The notes under the pieces are model-generated. The model had not been told where the DNA came from, ran no database searches, and was given only the letters and a program-made list of their open reading frames with translations. This document shows positions 1 through 6,287 of a DNA stretch of 6,338 nucleotides, in pieces. This DNA is from Candidatus Binataceae bacterium (GTDB lineage: Bacteria > Desulfobacterota > Binatia > Binatales > Binataceae): positions 1 through 6,338 of the forward strand of contig JASHZA010000023.1 of NCBI GenBank assembly GCA_030042765.1, in the 5' to 3' direction. A program made the translations under genes and the position numbers. How positions within the stretch are numbered: position 1 is the stretch's first letter; each line of letters begins with the position of its first letter.

Positions 1-472
1 CCGCCGTGAGATCGGAGGCGCCACGCCCCAGGGTGGTTATATCGCCCTTCGAATCGACGCCCTGGTACCCGGCAACAACCACGATACTGCCGCTGTCAAG
101 CGCTTCGGTGATACGGCCGCACTCTACCGATTTGATTCGCGCCGCGCCGTGGCGCGAATCCGTGGTAATTCGCAGTTGATGAGCCAGGAAGGATACCGTC
201 GGATAGCCTAGGGCCTGCAGTCGAATCGCCAGCAGTGCAGCCGACACCTGCTCGCCGGTCGCGACCAGGACGTCGGTCTCACGCGCGTTAGGTGAATCAC
301 TCAACTGTTCGGCCAGTTGGAACAGTCGATTGGTCTCACCCGCCATCGCCGAAACAACGACCACGACCCGATGGTGCTGCTCATGTGTACGAATCACGCG
401 GTCTGCCACGGCCTTGATACGCTCGACGGATCCGACCGAGGTGCCGCCGTACTTCTGAACCAAAAGAGCCAC
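1..472 (-). CDS. lysC: Aspartate kinase, N-terminal part (runs off left edge)
   Basis: Aspartokinase phosphorylates L-aspartate with ATP. This is the first step of the cytoplasmic pathway to lysine, methionine, threonine and diaminopimelate. I translated the minus strand by hand: 157 codons are present and the reading frame is open to the left edge, so the rest of the kinase domain and the C-terminal ACT regulatory domains lie outside. Visible family motifs are KYGGTSVGS (residues 7-15, nucleotide-binding start of the amino-acid kinase fold), SAMAGETNRL (41-50), the GEQ motif (73-75) and TLGRGASD (147-154). The last usually reads GRGGSD, so this protein has Ala for the second Gly. The start is GTG at 470-472: an in-frame TGA lies two codons upstream, so no earlier start is possible, and AGGAAG stands 7 nt before it. 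It lies downstream of the small ORF with a 111-nt gap. Identity is secure; the feedback-control type cannot be judged without the ACT domains. Confidence 0.96.
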   Translation of the reverse strand, partial: MALLVQKYGGTSVGSVERIKAVADRVIRTHEQHHRVVVVVSAMAGETNRLFQLAEQLSDSPNARETDVLVATGEQVSAALLAIRLQALGYPTVSFLAHQLRITTDSRHGAARIKSVECGRITEALDSGSIVVVAGYQGVDSKGDITTLGRGASDLTA

Positions 473-583
473 AGATCAGCTTCCTGCCCCGAGCATGGAG
501 CAAACCGTCATCATGCGTGGAAATTAAGGACTAAACTAGAAGTTGCCGCCCAAAAGTCACGCGGCTTCGATCAAATCCGCGCA
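473..583. other. Gap between small membrane ORF and lysC
   Basis: These 111 nt are the longest non-coding stretch between genes here. Apart from the lysC ribosome binding site I see no convincing element. A weak inverted repeat (GCCGC at 545-549 with GCGGC at 561-565, minus-strand loop rich in T) has no following T-run, so it does not look like an intrinsic terminator. I found no promoter with both boxes at good spacing, and the stretch is too short and featureless for a lysine riboswitch. Confidence 0.5.
480..485 (-). promoter_or_regulatory. Ribosome binding site of lysC
   Basis: On the minus strand AGGAAG precedes the GTG start of lysC with a 7-nt spacer. With the in-frame TGA just upstream of the GTG, it fixes the translation start. 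Confidence 0.7.
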
Positions 584-889
584 TCATTCGATGAGCTGCA
601 TACCAACAGCGATTACGTAGGCAAAACAACCAAATGCGCTGAAGAAAAGTAATGTGCTAAGTCCGCTTTGCTCTGAGCGTGACCCGCTGTACACACCTAA
701 ACCGGAAGCTGCCAGCGCAATCAATATGCGGGTCATTAACGCAAGACTTCCCCAGTAAATCAGAGCCAGATGAGGCAAGCTGAAAAGGGCGTCAACTGCT
801 TCAGAAAAGAATGCTGGCATACATGAAACGTTAGCAGAATCCCGCCGCTCGCAAAAGAAGCAATTTCTTCCTTTAGCATGCTCTGACAT
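584..889 (-). CDS. Putative small membrane protein of unknown function
   Basis: I do not recognise this 101-residue protein. It has a polar N-terminus with three cysteines (residues 10, 13 and 23; CFFC at 10-13), then two hydrophobic stretches that could span the membrane: about 41-67, with an Arg at 54 inside it, and about 77-100. I chose ATG at 887-889, because GGCGG stands 6 nt before it and it lies 18 nt past the tsaE stop. An in-frame TTG at 893-895 gives two more residues, and Met24 is a further possible start but has no ribosome binding site. Base composition is unlike its neighbours: by hand count 46 of 101 codons end in G or C, against 34 of the first 50 in lysC. That could mean a poorly conserved or acquired gene, or a chance ORF. 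The close spacing and hydrophobic pattern favour a real gene, with moderate confidence only. Confidence 0.5.
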   Translation of the reverse strand: MSEHAKGRNCFFCERRDSANVSCMPAFFSEAVDALFSLPHLALIYWGSLALMTRILIALAASGLGVYSGSRSEQSGLSTLLFFSAFGCFAYVIAVGMQLIE

Positions 890-907
890 GCTCAACCGCC
901 AGAATGG

Positions 908-1405
908 TTAAAATTTGGCAAAATCCGGCGTGCTGAACCGGTGAATTAGCTTTTCGAGAAGACTGGCATAGCGGAGGCCGATCGCAGCGAACTCTATCCG
1001 GCGGCGGCTCGCCGATTCGTAGCTGATTCGGATGGTCAGACGGTCAAGTGTGTCGGCCTCTTGCAATCGTTCGAACCACTCAACCGCAGCGATCGCGTCG
1101 GAAAAGAGGTATTCACGGAGACCGAGCTCGTCCAGCGCGACGCTTTCGAGCCTGTAGAGGTCAATATGATAAAGTGGTATGCGCCCGCTGTGCTCCTGGA
1201 TCATAGTGAACGTCGGGCTCAGAATCTGTTCCTCGCGAAGGCTCAGGCCACGCGCCATGCCCTTGATGAAGCAGGTCTTACCCACGCCGAGCTGACCTTC
1301 GAGCGCGAGCAGTTCGCCCCCGTGAAGCATCGAAGCAAGTCGTCGGCCCCATGCCTTTGTCTCTCGGCTCGAGCCGCTATCGACCACAAATTTGAGGGTT
1401 TCCAC
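908..1405 (-). CDS. tsaE: tRNA t6A biosynthesis ATPase TsaE
   Basis: TsaE is the small P-loop ATPase that works with TsaB and TsaD to make threonylcarbamoyladenosine at position 37 of tRNAs reading ANN codons. It acts in the cytoplasm and is usually essential. The 165-residue product has a Walker A motif GQLGVGKT (residues 37-44), the family's SPTFT segment (63-67), HIDLYRL (80-86, acidic residue near the nucleotide) and VEWFERL (108-114, matching the family's EW.ER signature). Length is normal for the family. The frame stays open far upstream into nnr, but the start is set at GTG 1403-1405: it is the only standard start between the nnr stop and the first conserved residues, and GGGG lies 6 nt before it. 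It follows nnr by 49 nt and precedes the small membrane ORF by 18 nt. TsaB and TsaD are not in this window. Confidence 0.95.
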   Translation of the reverse strand: METLKFVVDSGSSRETKAWGRRLASMLHGGELLALEGQLGVGKTCFIKGMARGLSLREEQILSPTFTMIQEHSGRIPLYHIDLYRLESVALDELGLREYLFSDAIAAVEWFERLQEADTLDRLTIRISYESASRRRIEFAAIGLRYASLLEKLIHRFSTPDFAKF

Positions 1406-1444
1406 AGCTTGCCCCGTTTTCCACCGGCAGCCGGCAGCGGAGTT

Positions 1445-1474
1445 ATTATAGATATCAACGCCAAAGGGCGCCAA
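1445..1474 (-). promoter_or_regulatory. Candidate sigma-70 type promoter before tsaE
   Basis: On the minus strand a perfect TATAAT (1445-1450) follows TTGGCG (1469-1474, four of six matches to TTGACA) with an 18-nt spacer. The -35 box lies inside the last codons of nnr and the -10 box just past its stop. Transcription would begin near 1438, leaving a leader of about 33 nt before the GTG of tsaE. This could give tsaE, the small ORF and lysC a second entry point inside the operon. It rests on sequence match alone. Confidence 0.35.
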
Positions 1475-3026
1475 CCGTGGACGGTAATTCGTCTGCCACC
1501 TCGCTGGCAAGGTAGCCGACTGGACCCAGTCGAGCAGCAAGACGGTCTGCCGCGCAGCCGTGAAGAAACACGCCGAGTTCGAGCGCGTCGGCCGGGTTGA
1601 GACCCTGACCAAGCAACGCTCCGACGATGCCGGAGAGGATATCTCCCATCCCAGGAACCGCCATTCCAGGGTTCCCGCTCGAATTTATGTCGATCTTCCC
1701 CTCCGGTGATGCGATTACACTGCGAGCGCCCTTCAGGAGCACAACTGCTCCTGTCGTTGCGGCGAGCCGTTTAGCCGCGCTTATCCGGTCGGCATTAACA
1801 GCAGCGGACGAAGAGCTCAATAGACGTGCCATTTCTCCAGGATGAGGTGTGAGAACAACGGGACCTGACGCCGACTTGACGATGGTCGGACCAATTTTGG
1901 ACAGAACGTTGAGACCATCGGCATCGATTAGCAGCGGCCGACCCGGCTGCGCGCCCTTCTCAATCAGCCATTTGACCAGCAGGGTGCTGTCGTCGCTGGC
2001 ACCGAGCCCTGGTCCAACGACCAACGCCGTCTTGCCTCCGATCAGCGTTTCCAAATGAGCGATGGTCCCAGCGGCATCGAAATGACCGTCGCGGCTCGGC
2101 ATCGGTTCTGTCATCAATTCGGCCTGGCCGACCGCAACAATCGATGCAACGGCCTCAGGAATCGCAGCAGTCACCAGACCGGCGCCGCAGCGAAGCGCGC
2201 CGCGCGAGGTCAAAATCGCCGCGCCCGATTTGCCGCGCCCGCCGGCAACAATCAGGAGATGGCCGTATGTTCCTTTGTGGGTGTTGGCCGCGCGCGGCCG
2301 CAGCAAGTCGGCGGCGTCGGTACGTTGGATCATGCGGCCGCATGGAGCGACGTCACGCAACGCCTCGGGAACGAAACCGATATCCGCAATTTCCAGTTCA
2401 CCACATAACCCCGCTCCTGGATAAGAGACATGACCATATTTGGCATAGCCGAATGTCACGGTGGAGACTGCCTCGACAGCCGCCCCCATCACGGCGCCCG
2501 TATCGGAATTCACACCCGAGGCGATGTCGACCGCGAGTTTTGGTACACCCCGAGACAAACCGAGGCGATTGATTGTTTCGATCGCATGGCGCGGAAGACC
2601 TTTTACTTCAGCATTGAGGCCGGTCCCGAAGATCGCGTCGATTACCACGCCCAGCTTCGCTCCGGCGAACGCTGCGTCGAACTGGCTCTCGTCCATGACC
2701 TCATGTACCACGCCGCCCCTACCAGCAAAGTCGGCGTGGGCACGCGCGGCATCGCCCTTGAGTTCAGCCGCCCGCGCCAGCAGCACGACACTGACCTTCT
2801 CGCCAGCATCGAGCAGCACCCGCGCAGCTACGAACCCGTCCCCACCATTGTTGCCCTTGCCCGCAACGACGAGCACCCCGGCAGCCATCATGTCGGGCCA
2901 CAGGCGCGCAACGGCGCGCGCTACTTCCTCGCCCGCACGGGTCATCAACGAGTACGAGGGCACGCCGTACTTGACCTGACAAAGGTGGTCGAGTTCACGG
3001 CTCTCTGCGGCGGTCAATAGAATCAT
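1455..3026 (-). CDS. nnr: Bifunctional NAD(P)HX epimerase/dehydratase
   Basis: This enzyme repairs hydrated, inactive NADH and NADPH: the N-terminal domain epimerises R- and S-NAD(P)HX and the C-terminal domain dehydrates the S form using a nucleoside triphosphate (ADP in most bacteria). The 523-residue length is typical of the fused form. N-terminal YjeF_N/NnrE domain, about 1-220: GKGNNGGDG (56-64), the IDAIFGTGL segment with Asp130, and VDIASGVNSDTG (166-177), where the usual Pro before Ser-Gly is Ala. C-terminal ribokinase-like NnrD domain, about 240-523: KGTYGHLLIVAGG (251-263), GPGLG (338-342), LLIDADGLN (365-373), TPHPGEM (393-399), LLKGA (430-434) and NPGMAVPGMGD (452-462), whose GMGD carries the catalytic Asp462. 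ATG at 3024-3026 has AGGA 6 nt upstream. It lies between pdxJ (63-nt gap) and tsaE (49-nt gap). It was formerly named YjeF. Confidence 0.97.
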   Translation of the reverse strand: MILLTAAESRELDHLCQVKYGVPSYSLMTRAGEEVARAVARLWPDMMAAGVLVVAGKGNNGGDGFVAARVLLDAGEKVSVVLLARAAELKGDAARAHADFAGRGGVVHEVMDESQFDAAFAGAKLGVVIDAIFGTGLNAEVKGLPRHAIETINRLGLSRGVPKLAVDIASGVNSDTGAVMGAAVEAVSTVTFGYAKYGHVSYPGAGLCGELEIADIGFVPEALRDVAPCGRMIQRTDAADLLRPRAANTHKGTYGHLLIVAGGRGKSGAAILTSRGALRCGAGLVTAAIPEAVASIVAVGQAELMTEPMPSRDGHFDAAGTIAHLETLIGGKTALVVGPGLGASDDSTLLVKWLIEKGAQPGRPLLIDADGLNVLSKIGPTIVKSASGPVVLTPHPGEMARLLSSSSAAVNADRISAAKRLAATTGAVVLLKGARSVIASPEGKIDINSSGNPGMAVPGMGDILSGIVGALLGQGLNPADALELGVFLHGCAADRLAARLGPVGYLASEVADELPSTVGALWR

Positions 3027-3061
3027 CTGCGATCCTGCGGAGTCTGTAACGCGCCACCCAT
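3023..3061 (-). other. Twelve-codon mini-ORF overlapping the nnr start
   Basis: In the pdxJ-nnr gap an ATG (3059-3061) preceded by a purine-rich GAGAGCAGAGA opens a 12-codon frame (MGGALQTPQDRR). Its TGA overlaps the nnr ATG as ATGA. Such overlaps can couple translation, so this could be a leader peptide that feeds ribosomes to nnr. Nnr also has its own AGGA, and a frame this short easily arises by chance. No attenuator hairpin or run of one codon type is visible. Confidence 0.2.
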
Positions 3062-3089
3062 TCTCTGCTCTCTGGATCCCGGAGCTGGT

Positions 3090-3887
3090 TCAACGCCGAC
3101 GCGCAAGCGTTCGCCGGTTAATCAAAGTGTTCATCTCACGCACTGCGCGGACCATCCCGACAATTACCGCCCGGGCAACGATCGAATGTCCGATATGAAG
3201 CCAGGAGAGGCCTGGAATCGCGGCGACCGGTGCGACGTTGCGATAGTTCAGACCATGACCCGCATTGGGTTTGAGGCCATGCGAGCGGGCGAACTTCGCC
3301 GCAGCGCCAAGCTTCTCCAGTTCCGCGCGAGTTTGGATGCTAAACGCTGCATCCGTGCTGTGCGAGCGCGACCCCAGCTGAGCGGCCTTGGCCAGATCCG
3401 CATCGGCGAGATTGGCGTAGGTCCCGGTGTGAAGTTCCACAAAATCCGCCCCAACCGCCGCCGCGGCCTCAAGTTGAGAGGGCTCCGGGTCGACAAACAT
3501 GCTGACCCCGATTCCGGCCCGCTTGAGCCGCTCCACGATCGGCGCGAGCCCGTCCTTCAACCCCGCCACGTCGAGCCCGCCTTCGGTAGTCAGCTCCTGG
3601 CGCCGTTCGGGCACAAGGCAAACTTCATGTGGCTGGAGCTCGATCGCGATTTCGACCATCGCGGGTATGGGGGCCATTTCCTGGTTGAGAGGGATTTTTA
3701 TCGCTTTGCGAATACGGAAGAGGTCATCATCCTGGATATGGCGGCGGTCCTCGCGCAGATGGACGGTTATCGCGCTCGCGCCAGCGCGCTCCGCTGCGAA
3801 TGAGGCCTCGACCGGATCCGGGTAGGCCGTGCGCCGGGCCTGCCGCAGGGTCGCGATATGATCGACATTAACGCCGAGCTTGAGCAT
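3090..3887 (-). CDS. pdxJ: Pyridoxine 5'-phosphate synthase
   Basis: PdxJ condenses 3-amino-2-oxopropyl phosphate with 1-deoxy-D-xylulose 5-phosphate to form pyridoxine 5'-phosphate, the ring-closing step of the DXP-dependent vitamin B6 pathway. The 265-residue TIM-barrel protein shows the family's landmarks: [12 protein letters not shown] (4-15), HLREDRRHI (43-51, with catalytic His43), NQEMA (68-72, with Glu70), EVCLVPERR (88-96), TTEGGLDV (100-107), VELHTG (150-155, with Glu151), NAGHGLNY (208-215, with His211) and [10 protein letters not shown] near the C-terminus. It is about 20 residues longer than E. coli PdxJ. Most of the excess lies between HTG and NAGHG, about residues 167-186, plus a short basic tail ending LARRR. 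The catalytic residues are kept, so it is probably active. ATG at 3885-3887 has no purine-rich ribosome binding site in the 23-nt gap after glmM, suggesting translation coupled to glmM. Confidence 0.97.
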   Translation of the reverse strand: MLKLGVNVDHIATLRQARRTAYPDPVEASFAAERAGASAITVHLREDRRHIQDDDLFRIRKAIKIPLNQEMAPIPAMVEIAIELQPHEVCLVPERRQELTTEGGLDVAGLKDGLAPIVERLKRAGIGVSMFVDPEPSQLEAAAAVGADFVELHTGTYANLADADLAKAAQLGSRSHSTDAAFSIQTRAELEKLGAAAKFARSHGLKPNAGHGLNYRNVAPVAAIPGLSWLHIGHSIVARAVIVGMVRAVREMNTLINRRTLARRR

Positions 3888-3890
3888 CGT

Positions 3891-3910
3891 GAGCGGCGGT
3901 GAGCGGCGGT
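3891..3910. repeat. Tandem 10-bp repeat, two copies, glmM-pdxJ spacer
   Basis: The plus strand reads GAGCGGCGGT twice in direct succession, 3891-3900 and 3901-3910. Together the copies make up 20 of the 23 nt between the glmM stop and the pdxJ ATG. On the transcribed strand the unit is ACCGCCGCTC, poor in purines, so the spacer offers no Shine-Dalgarno sequence. Slipped-strand duplication is a likely origin. Confidence 0.9.
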
Positions 3911-5278
3911 TTACGCTCCGGCCCGTTTGCGAATCGCGTCGCCTATCTCGCTTGCAACCGCCGCGATTTGTGCCTGATCCTCACCTTCCACCATCACCCG
4001 CGCGAGCATCTCGGTGCCGGAGTAGCGCACCAGCAACCGCCCCCTCCCGGCCAGGCGCCCCTCGGCATCCGTAATCACACGCATCACCTCGGGCATCTCG
4101 GCGAGTGGGACGCGATCGCGCACCTTGACGTTTTCGAGAACTTGCGGCACACGGTGCATTGCACGGAGTTCACTGAGCGGCCGCTGCGTCTCCATCATGT
4201 ATGAGAGCACCAGCAGCGCGCTGATCAGACCATCGCCGGTGGTGGAATAGTCCATCAAAATCACGTGGCCCGATTGCTCGCCACCGAGGTTATAGGAGTT
4301 GGAACGCATCTCGCGCACCACTGCCGGATCACCTACGTCGGTGCGGACGAGACGTATTCCCTGGCCCGCGAGGGCAAGTTCGAGCCCGTAGTTGCTCATC
4401 ACGGTGGCCACGACGGTATTGCCCTGCAAACGGCCCTCACGAGCCATCCTGCATCCCATCAGCGCCATTAAATCGTCGCCGTCAAACACCTCCCCGCGCT
4501 CGTCGACCAGCATCGCCCGGTCGCCATCGCCGTCGAGCGCCACGCCGACATTGGCGCCTGTGCGAATCACGGTTTGGCGCAGCTTCTCGAGATGGACCGC
4601 GCCGCAGCCATCGTTGATATTCTTGCCGTCGGGATCGACGCCGAGCGCAACCACGTCGGCGCCCAGCTCCTCAAGCGCGTCAGGGCCCACCTTGTAAGCG
4701 GCGCCATTGGCACAATCAATTGCGACCTTAAGTCCTTCGAAAGTCAGGCTGCGCGGCAGGCAATTCTTGAGGAAGACGAGGTAACGCCCGATCGCGTCAT
4801 CGATTCGGGCCGCCTTTCCGATGTCTTCGGCAGCCGCCCGCGTATGGGCAAGCGCCTTGTCGTTAAAGACGAGTTCCTCGATCCCCCGTTCAATATCATC
4901 ATCGAGTTTGAAGCCATCACGGGAGAAAAACTTGATGCCATTGTCCTCGAAGGGATTGTGCGACGCGGAAATCACCACACCCGCATCAGCGCGCATGCTG
5001 CGGGTAAGAAAGGCTATGCCCGGTGTCGGCAAAGGACCGACGAGCCATACATCCGCGCCCATCGAGCAGATACCCGATGCCAGTGCAGTCTCGAGCATGT
5101 AGCCAGACAGCCGGGTGTCCTTGCCGATCAGAATCCGGCGATGACGACCCTGCGAATTCTTGAAGACATAGGCGAGCGCGCGTCCGAGCTTGAGCGCGGT
5201 CTCCGAAGTGATGGGTTCCACGTTGGCGACGCCGCGCACGCCATCGGTGCCGAAGAGTCTATTGCGCCTGGTATTCAA
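3911..5278 (-). CDS. glmM: Phosphoglucosamine mutase
   Basis: GlmM converts glucosamine 6-phosphate to glucosamine 1-phosphate, the step before GlmU in UDP-GlcNAc synthesis for peptidoglycan and lipopolysaccharide. The 455-residue protein has the full alpha-D-phosphohexomutase layout: [10 protein letters not shown] at the start (7-16), the phosphoserine loop ISASHNP (103-109, Ser106 the phosphorylated residue), the Mg-binding DGDGDR (249-254), the sugar-binding GGEQSGH (332-338) and the phosphate-binding RYSGTE (418-423). [16 protein letters not shown] marks it as GlmM rather than a general phosphomannomutase. The start is a TTG at 5276-5278 inside the last codons of cdaR, giving a 20-nt overlap. 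No ATG or GTG lies between the ribosome binding site and the conserved start of the protein. Position after cdaR follows the conserved cyclase-cdaR-glmM order; GlmM is known to bind and inhibit CdaA in Gram-positive bacteria. Confidence 0.98.
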   Translation of the reverse strand: MNTRRNRLFGTDGVRGVANVEPITSETALKLGRALAYVFKNSQGRHRRILIGKDTRLSGYMLETALASGICSMGADVWLVGPLPTPGIAFLTRSMRADAGVVISASHNPFEDNGIKFFSRDGFKLDDDIERGIEELVFNDKALAHTRAAAEDIGKAARIDDAIGRYLVFLKNCLPRSLTFEGLKVAIDCANGAAYKVGPDALEELGADVVALGVDPDGKNINDGCGAVHLEKLRQTVIRTGANVGVALDGDGDRAMLVDERGEVFDGDDLMALMGCRMAREGRLQGNTVVATVMSNYGLELALAGQGIRLVRTDVGDPAVVREMRSNSYNLGGEQSGHVILMDYSTTGDGLISALLVLSYMMETQRPLSELRAMHRVPQVLENVKVRDRVPLAEMPEVMRVITDAEGRLAGRGRLLVRYSGTEMLARVMVEGEDQAQIAAVASEIGDAIRKRAGA

Positions 5279-6287
5279 CTGTTGGCCGCCTCTCCTTATA
5301 CAATCTGACCGTGGCCTTGGCCGGAAACTGCCGGACTAACTCGAGGCCCGCAGGTAAAGCCACTTGCACCCCGAGAGTGTGCAGACCGGGAGTCAGAGCA
5401 TCGGCTTCGACATAAACCGAATTAGACAGGTCGAGTTTGGCTAGGTCCGGCTGCGGACCGCGCACGATGACGATGGCGTGCGTCGGCTCGACCTTGAACC
5501 TCCAGTCGCTGTCGCGGACGGAGATCGTGAGGTCGCGGAACTCGCGGTCGGCGATAGCCGGCGCGACCGACACTTTGGCAGTCACCTCATCCGGGTCAGC
5601 TCTGATGTGGTCGGCTGGCAGGTTGAGACCAACGACATTGATGGCACTCGTGGCGAGGCCGCTCACATCTACCGGTTCTGTGTCCACCTGCTCGAAACGT
5701 GCCAACTCCTTGCTCGGTCCCCTGAGCGTAATGGTCGCGGGTGTGATTTCGCTAACGGCGAGTCGGTAACCCTCTGCAACTTTGCCGGTGGTCACCAGGT
5801 GCACCGGCAGGCTGCGGGCAACGATACGATCGATATCGAGAACGATTTGCGACGGCAAAATGCTCTCGACACTGGTCTGACGAGGCACCGCAAAAGCATC
5901 CGGTCCGATCTTGAACGAGGCCTGACCGATGCTGACTCCGGCCAAGTCCATCCGCAACGCGATTCGGCTCGGGTCGATCAGCGACAGTAGCGTACGCGGC
6001 CCGGAAACTTGGATGGTGACGATTTCGGGATGTTGGTTGACGATCACGAAGCCACGTGGCAATCCGCGGTACACGATCGGCACCGTGAACTGCTTGAGGG
6101 ATTCGTGTTGGCCGGCGTTGACGAAGATCCACAGCCCGATCGCAAGCCCCAGCGAGATTACGCGCAATCCCATGTTGCGGCGCAATCGATCGCGCAGCGC
6201 GGCCGGCGAATAGCTGCGCCGGACCCTGGCCGGAGCAGTCTCCGCTGGGGTCGGGCTTGTGCGATCTTTGAGCGCGGGCGACGACAC
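5259..6287 (-). CDS. cdaR: YbbR-domain membrane protein, CdaA regulator
   Basis: CdaR (YbbR) proteins are membrane-anchored partners that modulate the diadenylate cyclase CdaA, which makes c-di-AMP. The role is best studied in Firmicutes and is inferred here from domain content and the next gene, glmM. The 342-residue protein has a cytoplasmic, Pro- and Arg-rich N-terminus (1-39), one transmembrane helix (about 40-58, GLRVISLGLAIGLWIFVNA) and an extracytoplasmic part of three YbbR-like repeats: about 66-154 (opening VPIVYRGLPRGF), 158-244 (opening LPVHLVTTGKVAEGY) and 248-330. Each repeat carries an 'I-V-V-x-GP' type strand (VSGP near 94-97, LRGP near 188-191, VRGP near 275-278). The GTG start at 6285-6287 has GGGAG 10 nt upstream; this spacing is long, so the exact start is less sure than the identity. 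The 3' end overlaps glmM by 20 nt. Confidence 0.9.
   Translation of the reverse strand: MSSPALKDRTSPTPAETAPARVRRSYSPAALRDRLRRNMGLRVISLGLAIGLWIFVNAGQHESLKQFTVPIVYRGLPRGFVIVNQHPEIVTIQVSGPRTLLSLIDPSRIALRMDLAGVSIGQASFKIGPDAFAVPRQTSVESILPSQIVLDIDRIVARSLPVHLVTTGKVAEGYRLAVSEITPATITLRGPSKELARFEQVDTEPVDVSGLATSAINVVGLNLPADHIRADPDEVTAKVSVAPAIADREFRDLTISVRDSDWRFKVEPTHAIVIVRGPQPDLAKLDLSNSVYVEADALTPGLHTLGVQVALPAGLELVRQFPAKATVRLYKERRPTVEYQAQ
5289..5297 (-). promoter_or_regulatory. Ribosome binding site of glmM, inside cdaR
   Basis: AAGGAGAGG on the minus strand lies in the 3' end of cdaR, coding part of its YKERR segment, and ends 10 nt before the TTG start of glmM. It is the strongest Shine-Dalgarno-like site I see in the window. 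It supports the TTG start, perhaps offsetting the weak start codon. Confidence 0.75.

Noticed and set aside
539..568. Inverted repeat in the gap before lysC as a terminator
   Set aside because: Only five contiguous G/C pairs, an 11-nt loop and no T-run after it on the minus strand.
317..652. 111-residue plus-strand open frame across the lysC start and the small ORF
   Set aside because: It is mostly antisense to lysC and the gap, is His/Arg-rich and without motifs.
1420..1440. Small CCGG-CTG-CCGG hairpin between nnr and tsaE as a terminator
   Set aside because: Four-pair stem and no T-run; it would also sit between genes that appear co-transcribed.
1061..1600. 179-residue plus-strand open frame opposite tsaE and the end of nnr
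   Set aside because: It spans two real minus-strand genes and the gap between them, with no recognisable protein content.
1406..1612. N-terminal extension of TsaE into nnr (frame open to 1612)
   Set aside because: It would add about 69 residues not found in TsaE and overlap the well-conserved nnr C-terminus. GTG at 1403-1405 gives the normal family length.
2430..3020. 196-residue plus-strand open frame opposite the epimerase domain of nnr
   Set aside because: Antisense to conserved NnrE motifs, with no family features of its own.
3186..3803. 205-residue plus-strand open frame opposite pdxJ
   Set aside because: Antisense to a fully conserved PdxJ, Arg-rich and without motifs; a shadow frame.
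4574..5308. 244-residue plus-strand open frame opposite glmM
   Set aside because: It lies antisense to a glmM whose motifs are complete. Its translation shows no recognisable domain, and long antisense frames are expected in GC-rich genes.
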